A model generated the notes under the pieces. The model ran no database searches, was not told the origin of the DNA, and saw nothing but the letters and a program-made list of their open reading frames with translations. A stretch of DNA of 64,000 bases, from positions 67,001-131,000 of the forward strand of contig NZ_AUKJ01000017.1 in NCBI RefSeq assembly GCF_000424685.1, written 5' to 3'. The DNA comes from Methylococcus capsulatus str. Texas = ATCC 19069. Its GTDB lineage: Bacteria; Pseudomonadota; Gammaproteobacteria; Methylococcales; Methylococcaceae. How positions within the stretch are numbered: the first letter of the stretch is position 1; each line of letters opens with the position of its first letter. Below are positions 8,035 through 18,533 of the stretch, piece by piece. The position numbers were made by a program, and so were the translations under genes.

Positions 8035-8797
8035 CGGTCACCTGCGGCTCGCCGGGGTCGAGTTGGCAGTCGTCCAGATCGGGCAGAGGGGCTTCTTCCA
8101 GGTCGATTCCTCGTTCCCGCAGCACTTCCTTGAGCTTCGCGACTTGCTGGTCCAATGCCTGGATATGGTCGAGCATGTGATTGATGGCGTGGGCGACCGG
8201 GTCCGGCATGTCCGGCGTCATGCCGTAGGCGTCGAAGCCGAGTCTGCTGGCGATGGCCAGGCGCTGCGCTTCCTGCGCCCTGCGATCCGGATTGATGATG
8301 TGGCCCGGAATGCCGACCACCGTGGCGCCCGCGGGGACGGTGCGCAGCACGACCGAATTGGAGCCGATGCGGGCGCCGTCGCCCACCGTGATGGGGCCGA
8401 GTACCTTGGCGCCGGCGCCGACCACCACGCCGTTGCCCAGCGTCGGATGGCGTTTGCCCTTCTGCCAGCTGGTGCCGCCCAGGGTCACGCCGTGGTATAG
8501 CGTGCAATCGTCCCCGATTACCGCGGTCTCTCCGATGACGACGCCCATGCCATGGTCGATGAACAGCCTCCGGCCCAGCGTCGCTCCGGGGTGGATCTCG
8601 ATGCCGGTCGCCCAGCGCGCGAGATAGGACAGGACCCTCGCGGGCCAGTGCAGGCCGTGGTTCCAGAGCCAGTGGCTGAAGCGGTGGATCAGCACGGCGT
8701 GGACGCCGGGATAGACGGTCAGTATCTCGAAAAACGACTGGGCCGCGGGGTCCCGGGCGAATATGCAACCGAACTCTTCTCTAATTTTCTTCAGCAT
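8012..8797 (-). CDS. cysE: Serine O-acetyltransferase
   Basis: A 261-residue CysE, which makes O-acetylserine from serine and acetyl-CoA, the first step of cysteine synthesis. Hexapeptide repeats typical of the left-handed beta-helix run from about residue 65 to 160 ([20 protein letters not shown], then [20 protein letters not shown]), with the catalytic His in IDHGMG and the HPTLGNG motif. The C-terminal tail is long and acidic. The ATG lies 17 bases inside the 3' end of trmJ, so the two are co-transcribed, as in many gammaproteobacteria (trmJ-cysE, divergent suhB). Confidence 0.93.
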   Translation of the reverse strand: MLKKIREEFGCIFARDPAAQSFFEILTVYPGVHAVLIHRFSHWLWNHGLHWPARVLSYLARWATGIEIHPGATLGRRLFIDHGMGVVIGETAVIGDDCTLYHGVTLGGTSWQKGKRHPTLGNGVVVGAGAKVLGPITVGDGARIGSNSVVLRTVPAGATVVGIPGHIINPDRRAQEAQRLAIASRLGFDAYGMTPDMPDPVAHAINHMLDHIQALDQQVAKLKEVLRERGIDLEEAPLPDLDDCQLDPGEPQVTVNSSRTG

Positions 8798-9524
8798 GGG
8801 GGGTTCCGGCGCCGGCGGCGCTGAGCTGGGCAGCGGTCAGGATGCCACGCAGCAAATGGATCTCCTGGGCTTCGATCCGCGCACTGTTGAAGATGCGGCG
8901 CAGCCTGCGCATGATGGAGGGGGATGACCTGCGCGCGTGCAGGAATCTTATGTCATACAGTGTCCGTTCCAGATGGTCGAAGAACGAGGCCATCTGTTCG
9001 CCGTCCGCAAGGGGGGGGCTGCGACGGCCGGAACCGCCCTGGCCGGCGGCGAGGTAGAGCTCGTAGGCGACGACCTGGACCGCACAGGCGAGATTGAGCG
9101 AACTGAATTCCGGGTTGGAAGCGATGTGCAGGAGGAAGTGGCACTGCTCCAGTTCCCCGTTGGTGAGCCCCGAATGCTCGCGCCCGAACACGATGGCGCT
9201 GCGGGTTCCCTCCGGCAGGCCGGCGATCTCCGCCGCGGCCGTTCTGGGGTCGAGTTCCGGCCAGGCGATGGTTCTGAGGCGTGCGCTGGCGCCGATGACG
9301 AGCTGGCAGTCTGCGATGGCGTCTTTCAGCGAACCGAACAGCCGAGCGGCCGCCAGCAGGTCGTCGGCACCGGAGGCGCGGGCGGTGGCCTGTTCGCTGG
9401 GGAAGATTTTCGGCGAAACCAGGGCCAGATCGCTCAGGCCCATGTTTTTCATGGCGCGGGCGACGCCGCCGATGTTGCCGGGATGGGTGGTTTCGACCAG
9501 TACGATGCGGATATCGGAGAGCAC
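8781..9524 (-). CDS. trmJ: tRNA (cytidine/uridine-2'-O-)-methyltransferase TrmJ
   Basis: A 247-residue SPOUT-class methyltransferase that modifies position 32 in several tRNAs. N-terminal motifs [26 protein letters not shown] and the knot motifs [15 protein letters not shown] and [16 protein letters not shown] are plain. A C-terminal extension ([15 protein letters not shown] and onward) is typical of TrmJ rather than other SpoU proteins. It is divergent from suhB across 98 bp and co-directional with cysE, which it overlaps. Confidence 0.92.
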   Translation of the reverse strand: MLSDIRIVLVETTHPGNIGGVARAMKNMGLSDLALVSPKIFPSEQATARASGADDLLAAARLFGSLKDAIADCQLVIGASARLRTIAWPELDPRTAAAEIAGLPEGTRSAIVFGREHSGLTNGELEQCHFLLHIASNPEFSSLNLACAVQVVAYELYLAAGQGGSGRRSPPLADGEQMASFFDHLERTLYDIRFLHARRSSPSIMRRLRRIFNSARIEAQEIHLLRGILTAAQLSAAGAGTPHAEEN

Positions 9525-9622
9525 GGTCGAGTTTTTGCGCTCGGGCTGCCTGGGAGAACGGAAAATGGTATCAGAATTTTGGTAGGCTATCGGGCTTTTC
9601 GACAGAACTAGGGCAGCTCGCT

Positions 9623-10435
9623 ATGGATCCCATGCTGAACATCGCCATTCGCGCGGCGCGCGCCGCCGGCGATTTGATCGTCCGCTACGTCGACCGGGTC
9701 GATACGCTGAAGATCTCGCCCAAGAGCCGGAACGATTTCGTCAGCGAAGTGGACCGCCAGGCCGAGCAGGAAATCCTGCAGATTCTGCGCAAAGCCTATC
9801 CCGGCCATGTCTTCCTGGGCGAGGAAGGCGGCTGGCAGGGCGGCGTGGGCAACGAATACGTCTGGGTCATCGATCCGCTCGACGGTACCACCAACTTCCT
9901 GCATGGCTTCCCCCAGTTCGCCGTCTCCATCGCTTTGCTGTACCGCGGCGTTCCTGAAGCCGGGGTGATTTACGATCCCATGCGGCAGGATCTCTTCACC
10001 GCCAAACGTGGCGGCGGCGCCACCCTGAACAACCGGCGCATCCGGGTGACCAAGTTGAACGGTCTGACCGGCGCCTTGCTCGGCACGGGCATTCCTTTCA
10101 AGGATCAGACCCATCTCGACGCCTATCTGGGCATGCTGAAGGCGTTGATCCGTGACACCGCTGGCATCCGCCGGGCCGGTTCGGCGGCGCTGGATCTCGC
10201 CTACGTAGCGGCTGGCCGTCTCGACGGTTTCTGGGAACTGGGACTGCAGAAATGGGATATCGCGGCCGGCGTCCTGCTGATCAAGGAAGCCGGCGGGATC
10301 GTCACCGATCTCGCCGGCGGCGACGGCTACATGGAGAGCGGCAATGTACTGACCGCCAGTCCGCGTCTGCATGAGTGCATGCTGGAAGCCATCAGACCCC
10401 ATTTGACCGAGGCGCTCCGGGGGCGTCCGGGCTGA
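9623..10435 (+). CDS. suhB: Inositol-1-monophosphatase family protein SuhB
   Basis: A 270-residue Mg-dependent phosphatase. The metal-binding motifs are GEEGG (near 72-76), WVIDPLDGTTNFLHGFP and WDIAAGVLLIKEAGG. E. coli SuhB is both an inositol monophosphatase and a partner of the rRNA antitermination complex, and this protein is a normal-length orthologue by sequence and by its place opposite trmJ. The 3' end overlaps the convergent mechanosensitive channel gene by 44 bp. Confidence 0.93.
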   Translation: MDPMLNIAIRAARAAGDLIVRYVDRVDTLKISPKSRNDFVSEVDRQAEQEILQILRKAYPGHVFLGEEGGWQGGVGNEYVWVIDPLDGTTNFLHGFPQFAVSIALLYRGVPEAGVIYDPMRQDLFTAKRGGGATLNNRRIRVTKLNGLTGALLGTGIPFKDQTHLDAYLGMLKALIRDTAGIRRAGSAALDLAYVAAGRLDGFWELGLQKWDIAAGVLLIKEAGGIVTDLAGGDGYMESGNVLTASPRLHECMLEAIRPHLTEALRGRPG

Positions 10436-12827
10436 GCGGCGGCGCACCCAGCCTGGCCAGCAGCCAGGACAATTGCTCCGGGTCGAAGTCCAGGTGCACG
10501 TCGCGCTGCGGGTAGGGCATGGACAGACCCTCGCGGCGGCAGGCGGCGTCGATCTCGATGCAGAGTTCACTGGTCACCGACTTCATGGTATCGACGTCGG
10601 CGACGAAGGCGACGACTTCGAAGTTCATGGAACTCGACCCGAACTCCTTGAAGAACACGGAAGGACCGGGTTGACGCAGCACTTTGGGGTGGGCCGCGGC
10701 GACCCGCATCAAGGTTTCGCAGACCTTCCGCGCGTCGGTGCCGTAGGTGAAGCTTACCGGGACCACGATCCGCCCTACCTTGTCGGCATAGGTACGGTTC
10801 GTGACCGGGTGGGCGATGAGCTCGGAGTTGGGGATGAACACCGAGGCGCTGTCGAAGGTGAGCACTTCGGTGGCGCGTACGCTGATCTTCTTCACATAGC
10901 CCTGAATCTCCCCCACCACGATCCAGTCGCCCACCTTGACCGGCCGCTCGGCTAGCAGGATCAGGCCGGACACGAAATTGTTGACCACGTTCTGAAGGCC
11001 CAGGCCGATGCCGACCGACAGCGCGCCGGCAATGATGGCAAGCTGCGACAGATCGAAGCCGGCTGCCGAGACCAGAGTGATCAGGGCCAGGGTGAATCCC
11101 AGGTAGCCGACGGCAGTGCGGATGCTGTGCTGCACGCCCGGATCGATGCGGGTGCGGGGCAGGATGCGGTGTTCCAGGGTCCGCTGGACAAAGCGGGTCA
11201 GAATCAGCGTTCCCCCGAACAGGAGCAGGCCGAATGCCAGGTCGGCCAGGGACACGGTGATGTTCCCGATCTTGAAACCGAATACCGCTTCGTACAGCCA
11301 GCTGCTGAGGTCGCTGCCGCCTGCCCCCCACAAAACCAACAGCGCCAAGATGCCAGCCAGGCCGATGCCCAGCCGGACCAGCCCGGTGAGCCACAAATTC
11401 AGGGCATCGATGCCTTCGGGCGAGACTTCCAGATTGCTGCGCAGATGCCTGCCGACGATGGCGTGTTCGCTCAGCGTATGGTTGACGAACTCGTCGCCGA
11501 TCTTGGTCAGCACGGTGACCAACACGTAGAGCCCGATCGATAGCACGAGCTGGATGGCGAGCAGGCGCGACAGCACCACGTAACCCGGCAAAGCGGCGAT
11601 CGGAATGGCATAGACGAGCAGAGTCAGCGCGTAGCGCAGACCTGGCCAGCGCGCGGTGCCGAGCTCGGATTCCCAAATCCGCCGCCGCAGGAGCACCAGC
11701 AGCAGCAGTGCGATCGACAGGCCGGTCACGAAGTTGTGCAAGGCCATGAGTTCCACGGACCACTCGAACCGCTCGCCCCAGACGTTGACGACGGCATCGA
11801 TGGCGAATACCGCCGTCATGGCCGTAACGATGCGGGCGATGACCTTGGCGCCGGGGTCACCGAGTGCCACCAGTCGCCACAGCGGTTCGCCGGGCGCCAG
11901 TGCCGCCCGGCAGAATGCCACGACGAAGAAGAACGTCACCAGCATCGCCGCCAACGGCTCGATGATGCGCTGAACGCGGTCCGACACCAGATCGCCGGCA
12001 GTGAATCCCAGATAGAGCGCCAGGACGGCCACCGAGGGGATCAGTGTGCGGATGACGCCGGTGACCAGCGCGGTGCGGAGCCGCTGACCATAGCTCGGTT
12101 CGGCGGTAAGCTCGACGTAGCCGAAGCGCCGGACGAACCAGAGTCGCAGCGGCCAGGCGATGACCACGGCCGTCAGGACCGCCAGAGGCAATCGCCAGCG
12201 CATTTGGCCGAGTTGGGCGGCTGCGCCTTCGCCGGTCAGCCATGCTGCGAAGTCCTGGCGCAGCGACGCGGCGCCTTCCGCCATTTCCTGAATTCCCTTG
12301 CGCCATACGGCGGGGGAGAGCGGTGAGGGACCGCGGCTCAGCACCCGTTCGGTGAAGCGCGTGCGTCGCAGGGCTTGGAGCCGTTGGGTCATGCCTTCGG
12401 CGCGGGTAATGACCAGGTCGGCTTCTTTCAGGCTGCCTTCCATGTTCGCCAGGCGTTCGGCAATGGCTTTGCGCTTGGCGGCGATGCCCGCAGCCTCCGG
12501 TGGTTCCCCCTCGCCGGGCGGCGGTCCGAGCGCCGCCAGCTCGTCTCGGGCGGATTGCACGAGGGGCCGGGCCAGATCGGCGGCTGAACGGACTTCCAGG
12601 CGCAGGGAAGCCAGTTCGGCCCGGATTTCGACCAGCCGGTCGTCATCCACCTCACCTTTGGCGAGGGTTTTCTCGTAGCGGTCGAGCAACGCCTGCCAGT
12701 CCTTGACCTGGGAGGCCAGCGGCTTCTCGCCCGCCGGTTCCTGGGCAGAGGCGGAGGCGAACACCGCGGCCATCAGCAGAAACAGGGAAAAGACGAGGCG
12801 GAATTTATTCGAGCGGATTCGAGTCAT
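10392..12827 (-). CDS. Large MscS-family mechanosensitive ion channel
   Basis: An 811-residue inner membrane protein. A signal peptide (about 1-30, ending ASASA) is followed by a periplasmic helical domain of about 200 residues rich in charged coiled-coil sequence (DUF3772-like). About ten membrane segments come next, then a classical MscS core: the Gly/Ala-rich pore helix (SVGIGLGLQNVVNNFVSG), the beta domain with RPVKVGDWIVVGEI and a C-terminal alpha/beta cage. It should open on membrane tension to release solutes. The start at 12827 is chosen because it yields the signal peptide. Its 3' end runs 44 bp into suhB on the other strand. Confidence 0.88.
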   Translation of the reverse strand: MTRIRSNKFRLVFSLFLLMAAVFASASAQEPAGEKPLASQVKDWQALLDRYEKTLAKGEVDDDRLVEIRAELASLRLEVRSAADLARPLVQSARDELAALGPPPGEGEPPEAAGIAAKRKAIAERLANMEGSLKEADLVITRAEGMTQRLQALRRTRFTERVLSRGPSPLSPAVWRKGIQEMAEGAASLRQDFAAWLTGEGAAAQLGQMRWRLPLAVLTAVVIAWPLRLWFVRRFGYVELTAEPSYGQRLRTALVTGVIRTLIPSVAVLALYLGFTAGDLVSDRVQRIIEPLAAMLVTFFFVVAFCRAALAPGEPLWRLVALGDPGAKVIARIVTAMTAVFAIDAVVNVWGERFEWSVELMALHNFVTGLSIALLLLVLLRRRIWESELGTARWPGLRYALTLLVYAIPIAALPGYVVLSRLLAIQLVLSIGLYVLVTVLTKIGDEFVNHTLSEHAIVGRHLRSNLEVSPEGIDALNLWLTGLVRLGIGLAGILALLVLWGAGGSDLSSWLYEAVFGFKIGNITVSLADLAFGLLLFGGTLILTRFVQRTLEHRILPRTRIDPGVQHSIRTAVGYLGFTLALITLVSAAGFDLSQLAIIAGALSVGIGLGLQNVVNNFVSGLILLAERPVKVGDWIVVGEIQGYVKKISVRATEVLTFDSASVFIPNSELIAHPVTNRTYADKVGRIVVPVSFTYGTDARKVCETLMRVAAAHPKVLRQPGPSVFFKEFGSSSMNFEVVAFVADVDTMKSVTSELCIEIDAACRREGLSMPYPQRDVHLDFDPEQLSWLLARLGAPPLSPDAPGAPRSNGV

Positions 12828-12882
12828 CGTTACCGTGAGCTTGCATGTCCCATGCTGGGCGCCAAGCACGTACCGTGCCCGG

Positions 12883-14958
12883 TCAGTCTCTGACCCAGTT
12901 TTCCGTCAGCCGGCTCGGGATGCGGGGCGACTCGCTGCTGGGCGGATGCGGGCGCCCGGCGAGCACGCAGTAGCAGACCCTCGTCGTGTCCGCCGCCAGG
13001 ATCCAGCTCAGCCCCATGAAAACCGCGGTCAGGGTGGCATCCAGATAGTCGTTGAAGATCAGCTGCGGCGCCTTGGCGGCCTGGTCCGCCGAAAGCAGGC
13101 CGGCCGCCAGCTTGTCGCCCAGGTCGCGGGCATGCGCCAGGAAGCCCACGCGCAGTTCGGGGCTGAACAGTTTTTCCCAGGCCGCGCTGCTGGTGACCAC
13201 GATCAGCCAGGACAGCGGCAGGGCGGTGATCCAGGCGTAGGAAGCCTTGCCGGTCTTGACCAGGATGGTGGTGGCGACGCACAGGGCGATGGCGGCCAGC
13301 ATCTGGTTGGCGATGCCGAACAGCGGCCACAGGCTGTTGATGCCGCCCAGCGGGTCGATGGTGCCCATGTACAGGAAATAGCCCCAGCCGGCGACGACCA
13401 GCGCCGAGGAGAACAGTACGCCGGGATACCAGCCGGTCCGTCCCAGCACGGGATGCCAGTTGCCCAGCATATCCTGCAGCATGAAGCGGGCGACGCGGGT
13501 GCCGGCGTCCAGCGTCGTCAGGATGAACAGTGCCTCGAACATGATGGCGAAGTGGTACCACAGCGCCAGCAGGCCGTCGCCGAACGCGCTGGCGAACAAG
13601 GATGCCATGCCCACGGCCAGCGAAGGGGCGCCGCCGGTGCGGGCGAACAGGCTCGCCTCGCCCATCTCCCGGGCCAGGGCCGCCATTTGCCCGACGTCGA
13701 CCGGGAAGCCCCAGGACGAGATCGTCGCCACCGCGTCGGCCGCTTCCTTGCCGACCACGCCGGCCGGGCTGTTGATGGCGAAATAGACGCCGGGGTCGAG
13801 CACGGTCGCCGCGATCATGGCCATGATGGCCACGAAGGATTCCATCATCATCGCCCCATAGCCGATGAAGCGGGCGTCGGCCTCGTTGGCCAGAAGCTTG
13901 GGCGTGGTGCCGGAGGAGATCAGGGCGTGGAAACCGGAGATCGCGCCGCAGGCGATGGTGATGAACACGAACGGAAACAGTTTGCCGCCGAAGATCGGCC
14001 CGGTACCGTCGATGAAGGCGGTGAGCGCCGGCATACTGATGTCGGGATGCAGGATCAGGATGGCGACGGCCAGGGCCGTGATGGTGCCCAGTTTCATGAA
14101 GGTAGAGAGGTAGTCCCGCGGCGCCAGCAGCAGCCACACCGGCAATACGGCAGCGGCGAAACCATAGGCGATGATCATCAGCGCCAGGGTGGGGGCGTCG
14201 TAGTCGAACCAGGTGCGCAGGGCCGGATGGTGGTCGATCCAGCCGCCGCCGGCGACCGAGATGATCAGCAGGGTGACGCCGATCAGCGTCGCCTCGATCA
14301 CCCGGCCGGGGCGGATCTCGCGCATGTACAGGCCGATCAGCACCGCGATGGGAATCGTCGCCGCCACCGTCGAAGTCGCCCAGGGGCTGTGCTTCATGGC
14401 GTTGACCACGACCAGGCCGAGCACCGCGATCAGGATGATCATGATCGCCATCACACCGACGAGCGCCGCCGAGCCGCCGATGGGGCCCAACTCGTCGCGG
14501 GCCATCTGGCCGAGCGAACGGCCGTCGCGGCGGATAGAGCACACCAGCACCACGAAGTCCTGCACGCAGCCGCCGAACACAGCGCCGATCAATATCCAAA
14601 GCGTGCCGGGCAGATAGCCGAACTGGGCCGCCAGGGTCGGGCCGATCAGCGGCCCGGGGCCGGCGATCGCGGCGAAGTGGTGGCCGAACACGACCCACCG
14701 GTGGGTGGGTACGAAGTCGCGGCCGTCGTTGAAGCGTTCGGCGGGTGTGGCGCGGCCGGCGTCCAGCAGCAGCACGCGGGTTGCAACAAAGGCACTGTAG
14801 AATCTATAACCCAGGGCGTAGACGCAGACCGCCGCGGTCACGAACCAGAGGCTGTTGACCGACTCACCGCGGTTTAGCGCGATTCCTCCCAGTGCGGAGG
14901 CGCCGAGCAGCGCGACGGCGGACCAAGTCAGGACGACGGTGAGCTTGCGAGAGGGCAT
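12883..14958 (-). CDS. cstA: Carbon starvation protein CstA family transporter
   Basis: A 691-residue polytopic membrane protein of the CstA/BtsT family, which takes up pyruvate or peptides in characterised cases. Recognisable features are the N-terminal YRFYSAF segment, [37 protein letters not shown], the VQDFVVL helix and the [17 protein letters not shown] loop. About 16 to 18 hydrophobic helices are present. The ATG at 14958 has AAGGAAA just upstream and matches the family start; an upstream in-frame extension is unlikely. It is divergent from glgA. A solute carrier of this kind in a methanotroph hints at use of multicarbon compounds, but the substrate is not readable. Confidence 0.9.
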   Translation of the reverse strand: MPSRKLTVVLTWSAVALLGASALGGIALNRGESVNSLWFVTAAVCVYALGYRFYSAFVATRVLLLDAGRATPAERFNDGRDFVPTHRWVVFGHHFAAIAGPGPLIGPTLAAQFGYLPGTLWILIGAVFGGCVQDFVVLVCSIRRDGRSLGQMARDELGPIGGSAALVGVMAIMIILIAVLGLVVVNAMKHSPWATSTVAATIPIAVLIGLYMREIRPGRVIEATLIGVTLLIISVAGGGWIDHHPALRTWFDYDAPTLALMIIAYGFAAAVLPVWLLLAPRDYLSTFMKLGTITALAVAILILHPDISMPALTAFIDGTGPIFGGKLFPFVFITIACGAISGFHALISSGTTPKLLANEADARFIGYGAMMMESFVAIMAMIAATVLDPGVYFAINSPAGVVGKEAADAVATISSWGFPVDVGQMAALAREMGEASLFARTGGAPSLAVGMASLFASAFGDGLLALWYHFAIMFEALFILTTLDAGTRVARFMLQDMLGNWHPVLGRTGWYPGVLFSSALVVAGWGYFLYMGTIDPLGGINSLWPLFGIANQMLAAIALCVATTILVKTGKASYAWITALPLSWLIVVTSSAAWEKLFSPELRVGFLAHARDLGDKLAAGLLSADQAAKAPQLIFNDYLDATLTAVFMGLSWILAADTTRVCYCVLAGRPHPPSSESPRIPSRLTENWVRD

Positions 14959-15129
14959 GGTGTGTTTCCTTGGTTGACTGTCCATTCGCCCGGGTACTCC
15001 AGGAAGCCGGTGAAGGTTCGGCGGAGGGCAGCGTATTATGCACAGTCGACCAGCGGTCGAGGTAGGTGTCGGCGGTACTGGACCCACGTCTGCCCGAGTG
15101 AATTCTACAGAGGCCATCCGGAGGACCAC

Positions 15130-17103
15130 ATGGCTCGCAAACCCAAAGCGCCAAGAGCCCCCCAGTCCGGGGCGACGAAAGCATCCCCCCAGGTAGGCAG
15201 GCCGGTCCCGGGTCCGCCGCCGGTACCGGAGCGACCGGCCGAGCCGGAACCGCGGGCCGCCGCTACCGATGCCGCGGCGGGCGACAAGGCAGACGCCGGC
15301 AGCGGGGGCGCTTCGCCGGAAGGCGGGGCCGCCGCAATTCCGTCACCGCCGCCGGCAGCAGCCGGTACACCGGCGCCCGAGGAAACGGTCCCGGAGGCGG
15401 CGGAGGTACCGGAAGCGACGGGAACGGTCGCGGACGGCCCTCTCGAACCCCCTGTCGTGGAAACCGGAATCCCGCTTCCCCCGAGTGAGGCGGATGCGGC
15501 CGGCGACGATTCGCCCGAACTCCCCCATGCGCCCGAATGGTCGCCTCCGGTTGCTGCGGAGATGCCGGAAAGCCGGGCCGAGGTTGCGCCGGAGCCGTCG
15601 CCCCCGCCTCACATCCAGCACCGGCCCGCCCTGTTCGTGGTCCATGTCACGCCGGAACTGGCGCCGGTGGCGAAGGTCGGCGGGCTGGCGGACGTCGTGT
15701 TCGGACTCGGGCGGGAGCTGGAGATCCGCGGCAATCACGTCGAAATCATTTTGCCCAAGTACGACTGCATGCGCTACGACCAAATCTGGGGTCTGCAGCG
15801 CACCTTCGATGACTTGTGGGTGCCCTGGTATGGTGGAGCCATCCACTGCTCTGTCTATTTCGGCTTCGTCCACGGGCGCAAGTGCTTTTTCATCGAGCCG
15901 CACTCCCAGGACAATTTCTTCAACCGCGGTGCGGTGTACGGCTTCCATGACGACATTTTCCGTTTCGCGTTCTTTTCGCGGGCGGCGATGGAGTTCCTCT
16001 GGAAGGCCGGCAAGAACCCCGACATCATTCATTGCCATGATTGGCAGACGGCACTGGTGCCGGTCTATCTGTACGAAATCTATCAGCCGATGGGGATGAG
16101 GCATCCCCGGGTCTGCTTCACCATCCACAATTTCAAGCATCAGGGCGTTACCGGGGCGCAGGTGCTGCACGCCTCCGGACTCGACCGGCCGGAATACTAT
16201 TTCCACTATGACCGCCTTCGCGACAACCATAATCCCCACGCCATCAATCTGATGAAGGGCGGCATCGTCTATGCCAATTTCGTGACCACGGTTTCGCCGC
16301 GCTATGCGATGGAGGCCAAGGATCAGGGCCAGGGTTTCGGACTCGAGCCGACCCTGCACATCCATCACATGAAGTACGGCGGGGTGGTGAATGGCATCGA
16401 CTACGACGTCTGGAATCCGGAGATCGACCCGCACATCCCCGTGCACTTCAGTGTGGACACGATCGAAGGCAAATATGCCGACAAGAAGGCGCTGCGCGAC
16501 CGGCTGCTGCTCGCCGACAACGAGAAACCCATCGTGTCCTTCGTCGGCCGGCTCGACCCGCAGAAGGGCATCGAGCTGATCCGCCACGCCTTGTTCTATA
16601 CGTTAGGGCAAGGCGGCCAGTTCGTCCTGCTCGGCTCCAGTCCCGACGGGGCGATCAACGGCTATTTCTGGAGCCTGAAGCGGCAGTTCAACGACAATCC
16701 GGACTGCCACCTGGAAATCGGCTACAACGAAGAGCTGGCGCATCTGGTCTATGCTGGCTCGGACGTGATGGTGGTGCCCAGTCGCTTTGAGCCCTGCGGA
16801 CTGACCCAGCTGATCGCCATGCGCTATGGCACCATTCCGGTGGTGCGCGAAATCGGCGGTCTGGCGGATACCGTGATCGACAAGGATTTCTCGCACCGCC
16901 CGTTGCATGAGCGCAACGGTTACGTATTCCGCGATTACGATGAGCGCGGACTGGAATCGGCGCTGGGCCGGGCGATCGCCTGCTACTATCAGTATCCGGA
17001 CCACTTCCGCGAGCTGATGAAGAATGCCATGCGCTACGACTATTCCTGGAACCATCCGGGGCAGGACTATCTCAACATTTACCACTATATCCGGGACAAA
17101 TAG
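15130..17103 (+). CDS. glgA: Glycogen synthase (GT5) with long Pro/Ala-rich N-terminal extension
   Basis: A 657-residue ADP-glucose-dependent glycogen synthase. The catalytic GT5 part begins near residue 165 with [21 protein letters not shown], in which KVGG is the donor-binding loop. The second Rossmann domain holds [15 protein letters not shown] and the acidic [22 protein letters not shown] motif. Residues 1-164 are low complexity, rich in Pro, Ala, Glu and Gly, with no recognisable domain. Bacterial GlgA usually lacks such a segment and is about 480 residues. KVGG in place of KTGG is reminiscent of plant starch synthase III/IV. GGAGG lies seven bases before the ATG. A GH13 gene follows after 6 bp. 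Confidence 0.92.
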   Translation: MARKPKAPRAPQSGATKASPQVGRPVPGPPPVPERPAEPEPRAAATDAAAGDKADAGSGGASPEGGAAAIPSPPPAAAGTPAPEETVPEAAEVPEATGTVADGPLEPPVVETGIPLPPSEADAAGDDSPELPHAPEWSPPVAAEMPESRAEVAPEPSPPPHIQHRPALFVVHVTPELAPVAKVGGLADVVFGLGRELEIRGNHVEIILPKYDCMRYDQIWGLQRTFDDLWVPWYGGAIHCSVYFGFVHGRKCFFIEPHSQDNFFNRGAVYGFHDDIFRFAFFSRAAMEFLWKAGKNPDIIHCHDWQTALVPVYLYEIYQPMGMRHPRVCFTIHNFKHQGVTGAQVLHASGLDRPEYYFHYDRLRDNHNPHAINLMKGGIVYANFVTTVSPRYAMEAKDQGQGFGLEPTLHIHHMKYGGVVNGIDYDVWNPEIDPHIPVHFSVDTIEGKYADKKALRDRLLLADNEKPIVSFVGRLDPQKGIELIRHALFYTLGQGGQFVLLGSSPDGAINGYFWSLKRQFNDNPDCHLEIGYNEELAHLVYAGSDVMVVPSRFEPCGLTQLIAMRYGTIPVVREIGGLADTVIDKDFSHRPLHERNGYVFRDYDERGLESALGRAIACYYQYPDHFRELMKNAMRYDYSWNHPGQDYLNIYHYIRDK

Positions 17104-17109
17104 CCGGCC

Positions 17110-18372
17110 ATGAGGATTTACAATCTCTTTCCCCGGCTGGCGGGTCGCTTCAGCCGATGGACGCCGCATTTCGAACGGGCCGCGGCCATGGGTTTCGACT
17201 GGATATTCATCAACCCGATCCAGCAGACCGGCCGTTCGGGCAGCCTGTATTCGATCAAGGACTATTTCGGCATCGATCCGGCTTTTCTCGAGGCGCAGCC
17301 TTCCGGGGAACAGCAGGTGCAGGCAATGGTCCGGGCCGCGAACGGGCTTGGCATGAGGGTGATGGTGGACCTGGTCATCAATCACTGCGCCTACGACTCG
17401 CCCCTGCTCGGCGCCCACCCGGAGTGGTTCGTCAGGGAGAACGGACGAATCGCCCATCCCTCCTGCAACCAGGACGGCCACCGGGTGGTGTGGGAGGATT
17501 TGGCCCAGTTCGATTTTCGGGCGGGGGCCGAGCGTGAGGCGTTGGTGGCCTATTGCCTCGAAATCGTGCGCTTCCTGTGCCGGCTGGGCTTCAACGGGTT
17601 CCGTTGCGATGCGGCTTACCAATTGCCGCCGGAAGTCTGGGAGTACCTGATCCGGGAGATCAAGCGGGAATGGCCGGATACCGTGTTCGTCGCCGAGACC
17701 CTGGGGTGCTCCCCGGACCAGACGCGGCGGACCGCCCAGGCCGGTTTCGATGCCATTTTCAACAGCTCCAAGTGGTGGGATTTCTCCAGTCCCTGGCTGC
17801 TGGAACAGTACCAGCTCACCCGTGAGGTCGCGCTTTCGATCGGTTTTCCCGAGAGCCACGACACGCCCAGGCTCATGGAGGAGGCGCACGGCAACGTGGA
17901 CGTCTTGAAGCAGCGATACCTGTTCACCGCTCTGTTCTCCGGCGGGGTGATGATGCCGGTCGGCTACGAATTCGGATTCCGGCGGCCGCTGCACGTGGTC
18001 GCAACCCGGCCCGAGGACTGGGAGCCGCCGGCCTGCGATCTCACCGGTTTCATCCGGGCGGTCAATGAGGTCAAGGCCCGCTGTCCGGTGTTCCAGGAGG
18101 ACAGCGTCACGCAGCCCCTGCCGTACCCGAATCCGGCGATCCTGCTGATGTGGAAGGCCGGGCGGAAGCCTGGGGAGGAGGCGCTGCTGGTGTTCAACAA
18201 GGATCCCTGGAACCGTCAGTGCTTTCGTGTCGACGACATTTACCAGTACGTTCAGGGAAGGACGCCGTTGCGCGACCTTTCACCGGAGTGGCGGCTGGAT
18301 TACGTTCCGGTGCAGTTCGAGTTCGAACTCGCTCCCGGCATGGGGCGGGTCCTGGTGACTGGAACGGAGTGA
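17110..18372 (+). CDS. GH13 alpha-amylase-family enzyme, possibly maltosyltransferase-like
   Basis: A 420-residue (beta/alpha)8-barrel enzyme. All four GH13 regions are present: DLVINH (87-92), GFRCD with nucleophile Asp167, FVAETLG with acid/base Glu196, and SHD with Asp251. The HPEWF motif near 103-107 and the absence of extra N-terminal beta domains recall the barrel of GlgE-type maltosyltransferases, but GlgE itself is much longer (around 650 residues), so the exact reaction is open. It starts 6 bp after glgA and surely shares its transcript, so it should act on glycogen or its oligosaccharides. No signal peptide is seen, so it is cytoplasmic. Confidence 0.8.
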   Translation: MRIYNLFPRLAGRFSRWTPHFERAAAMGFDWIFINPIQQTGRSGSLYSIKDYFGIDPAFLEAQPSGEQQVQAMVRAANGLGMRVMVDLVINHCAYDSPLLGAHPEWFVRENGRIAHPSCNQDGHRVVWEDLAQFDFRAGAEREALVAYCLEIVRFLCRLGFNGFRCDAAYQLPPEVWEYLIREIKREWPDTVFVAETLGCSPDQTRRTAQAGFDAIFNSSKWWDFSSPWLLEQYQLTREVALSIGFPESHDTPRLMEEAHGNVDVLKQRYLFTALFSGGVMMPVGYEFGFRRPLHVVATRPEDWEPPACDLTGFIRAVNEVKARCPVFQEDSVTQPLPYPNPAILLMWKAGRKPGEEALLVFNKDPWNRQCFRVDDIYQYVQGRTPLRDLSPEWRLDYVPVQFEFELAPGMGRVLVTGTE

Positions 18373-18505
18373 ACTTTTTCGCTTCGCCGTGATCAATACA
18401 AGCAAGTCGTCTGGATTCGACGCGAACTCTACTCATCGTCTCCCTTGTGAGTAGCCTATGCAACCCCGGCTCCCCCTGGCCGGGTCATCACGCCCTCCGG
18501 AGTGT

Positions 18506-18533
18506 CCCCCCTCTTAAGCTCCGGGGGTTTTTT
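18506..18533 (+). terminator. Intrinsic terminator after the glgA operon
   Basis: A run of C (18506-18511) can pair with GGGGG (18523-18527) around an AT-containing loop, followed directly by six T residues. It ends the glgA/GH13 transcript. The right arm lies over the 3' end of convergent engB. Confidence 0.6.

Noticed and set aside
12703-14877. Open frame of over 700 codons on the plus strand
   Set aside because: It lies antisense to cstA and has the Gly/Asp/Gln/His-rich composition typical of a reverse-strand shadow of a high-GC membrane protein gene; no domain is recognisable.
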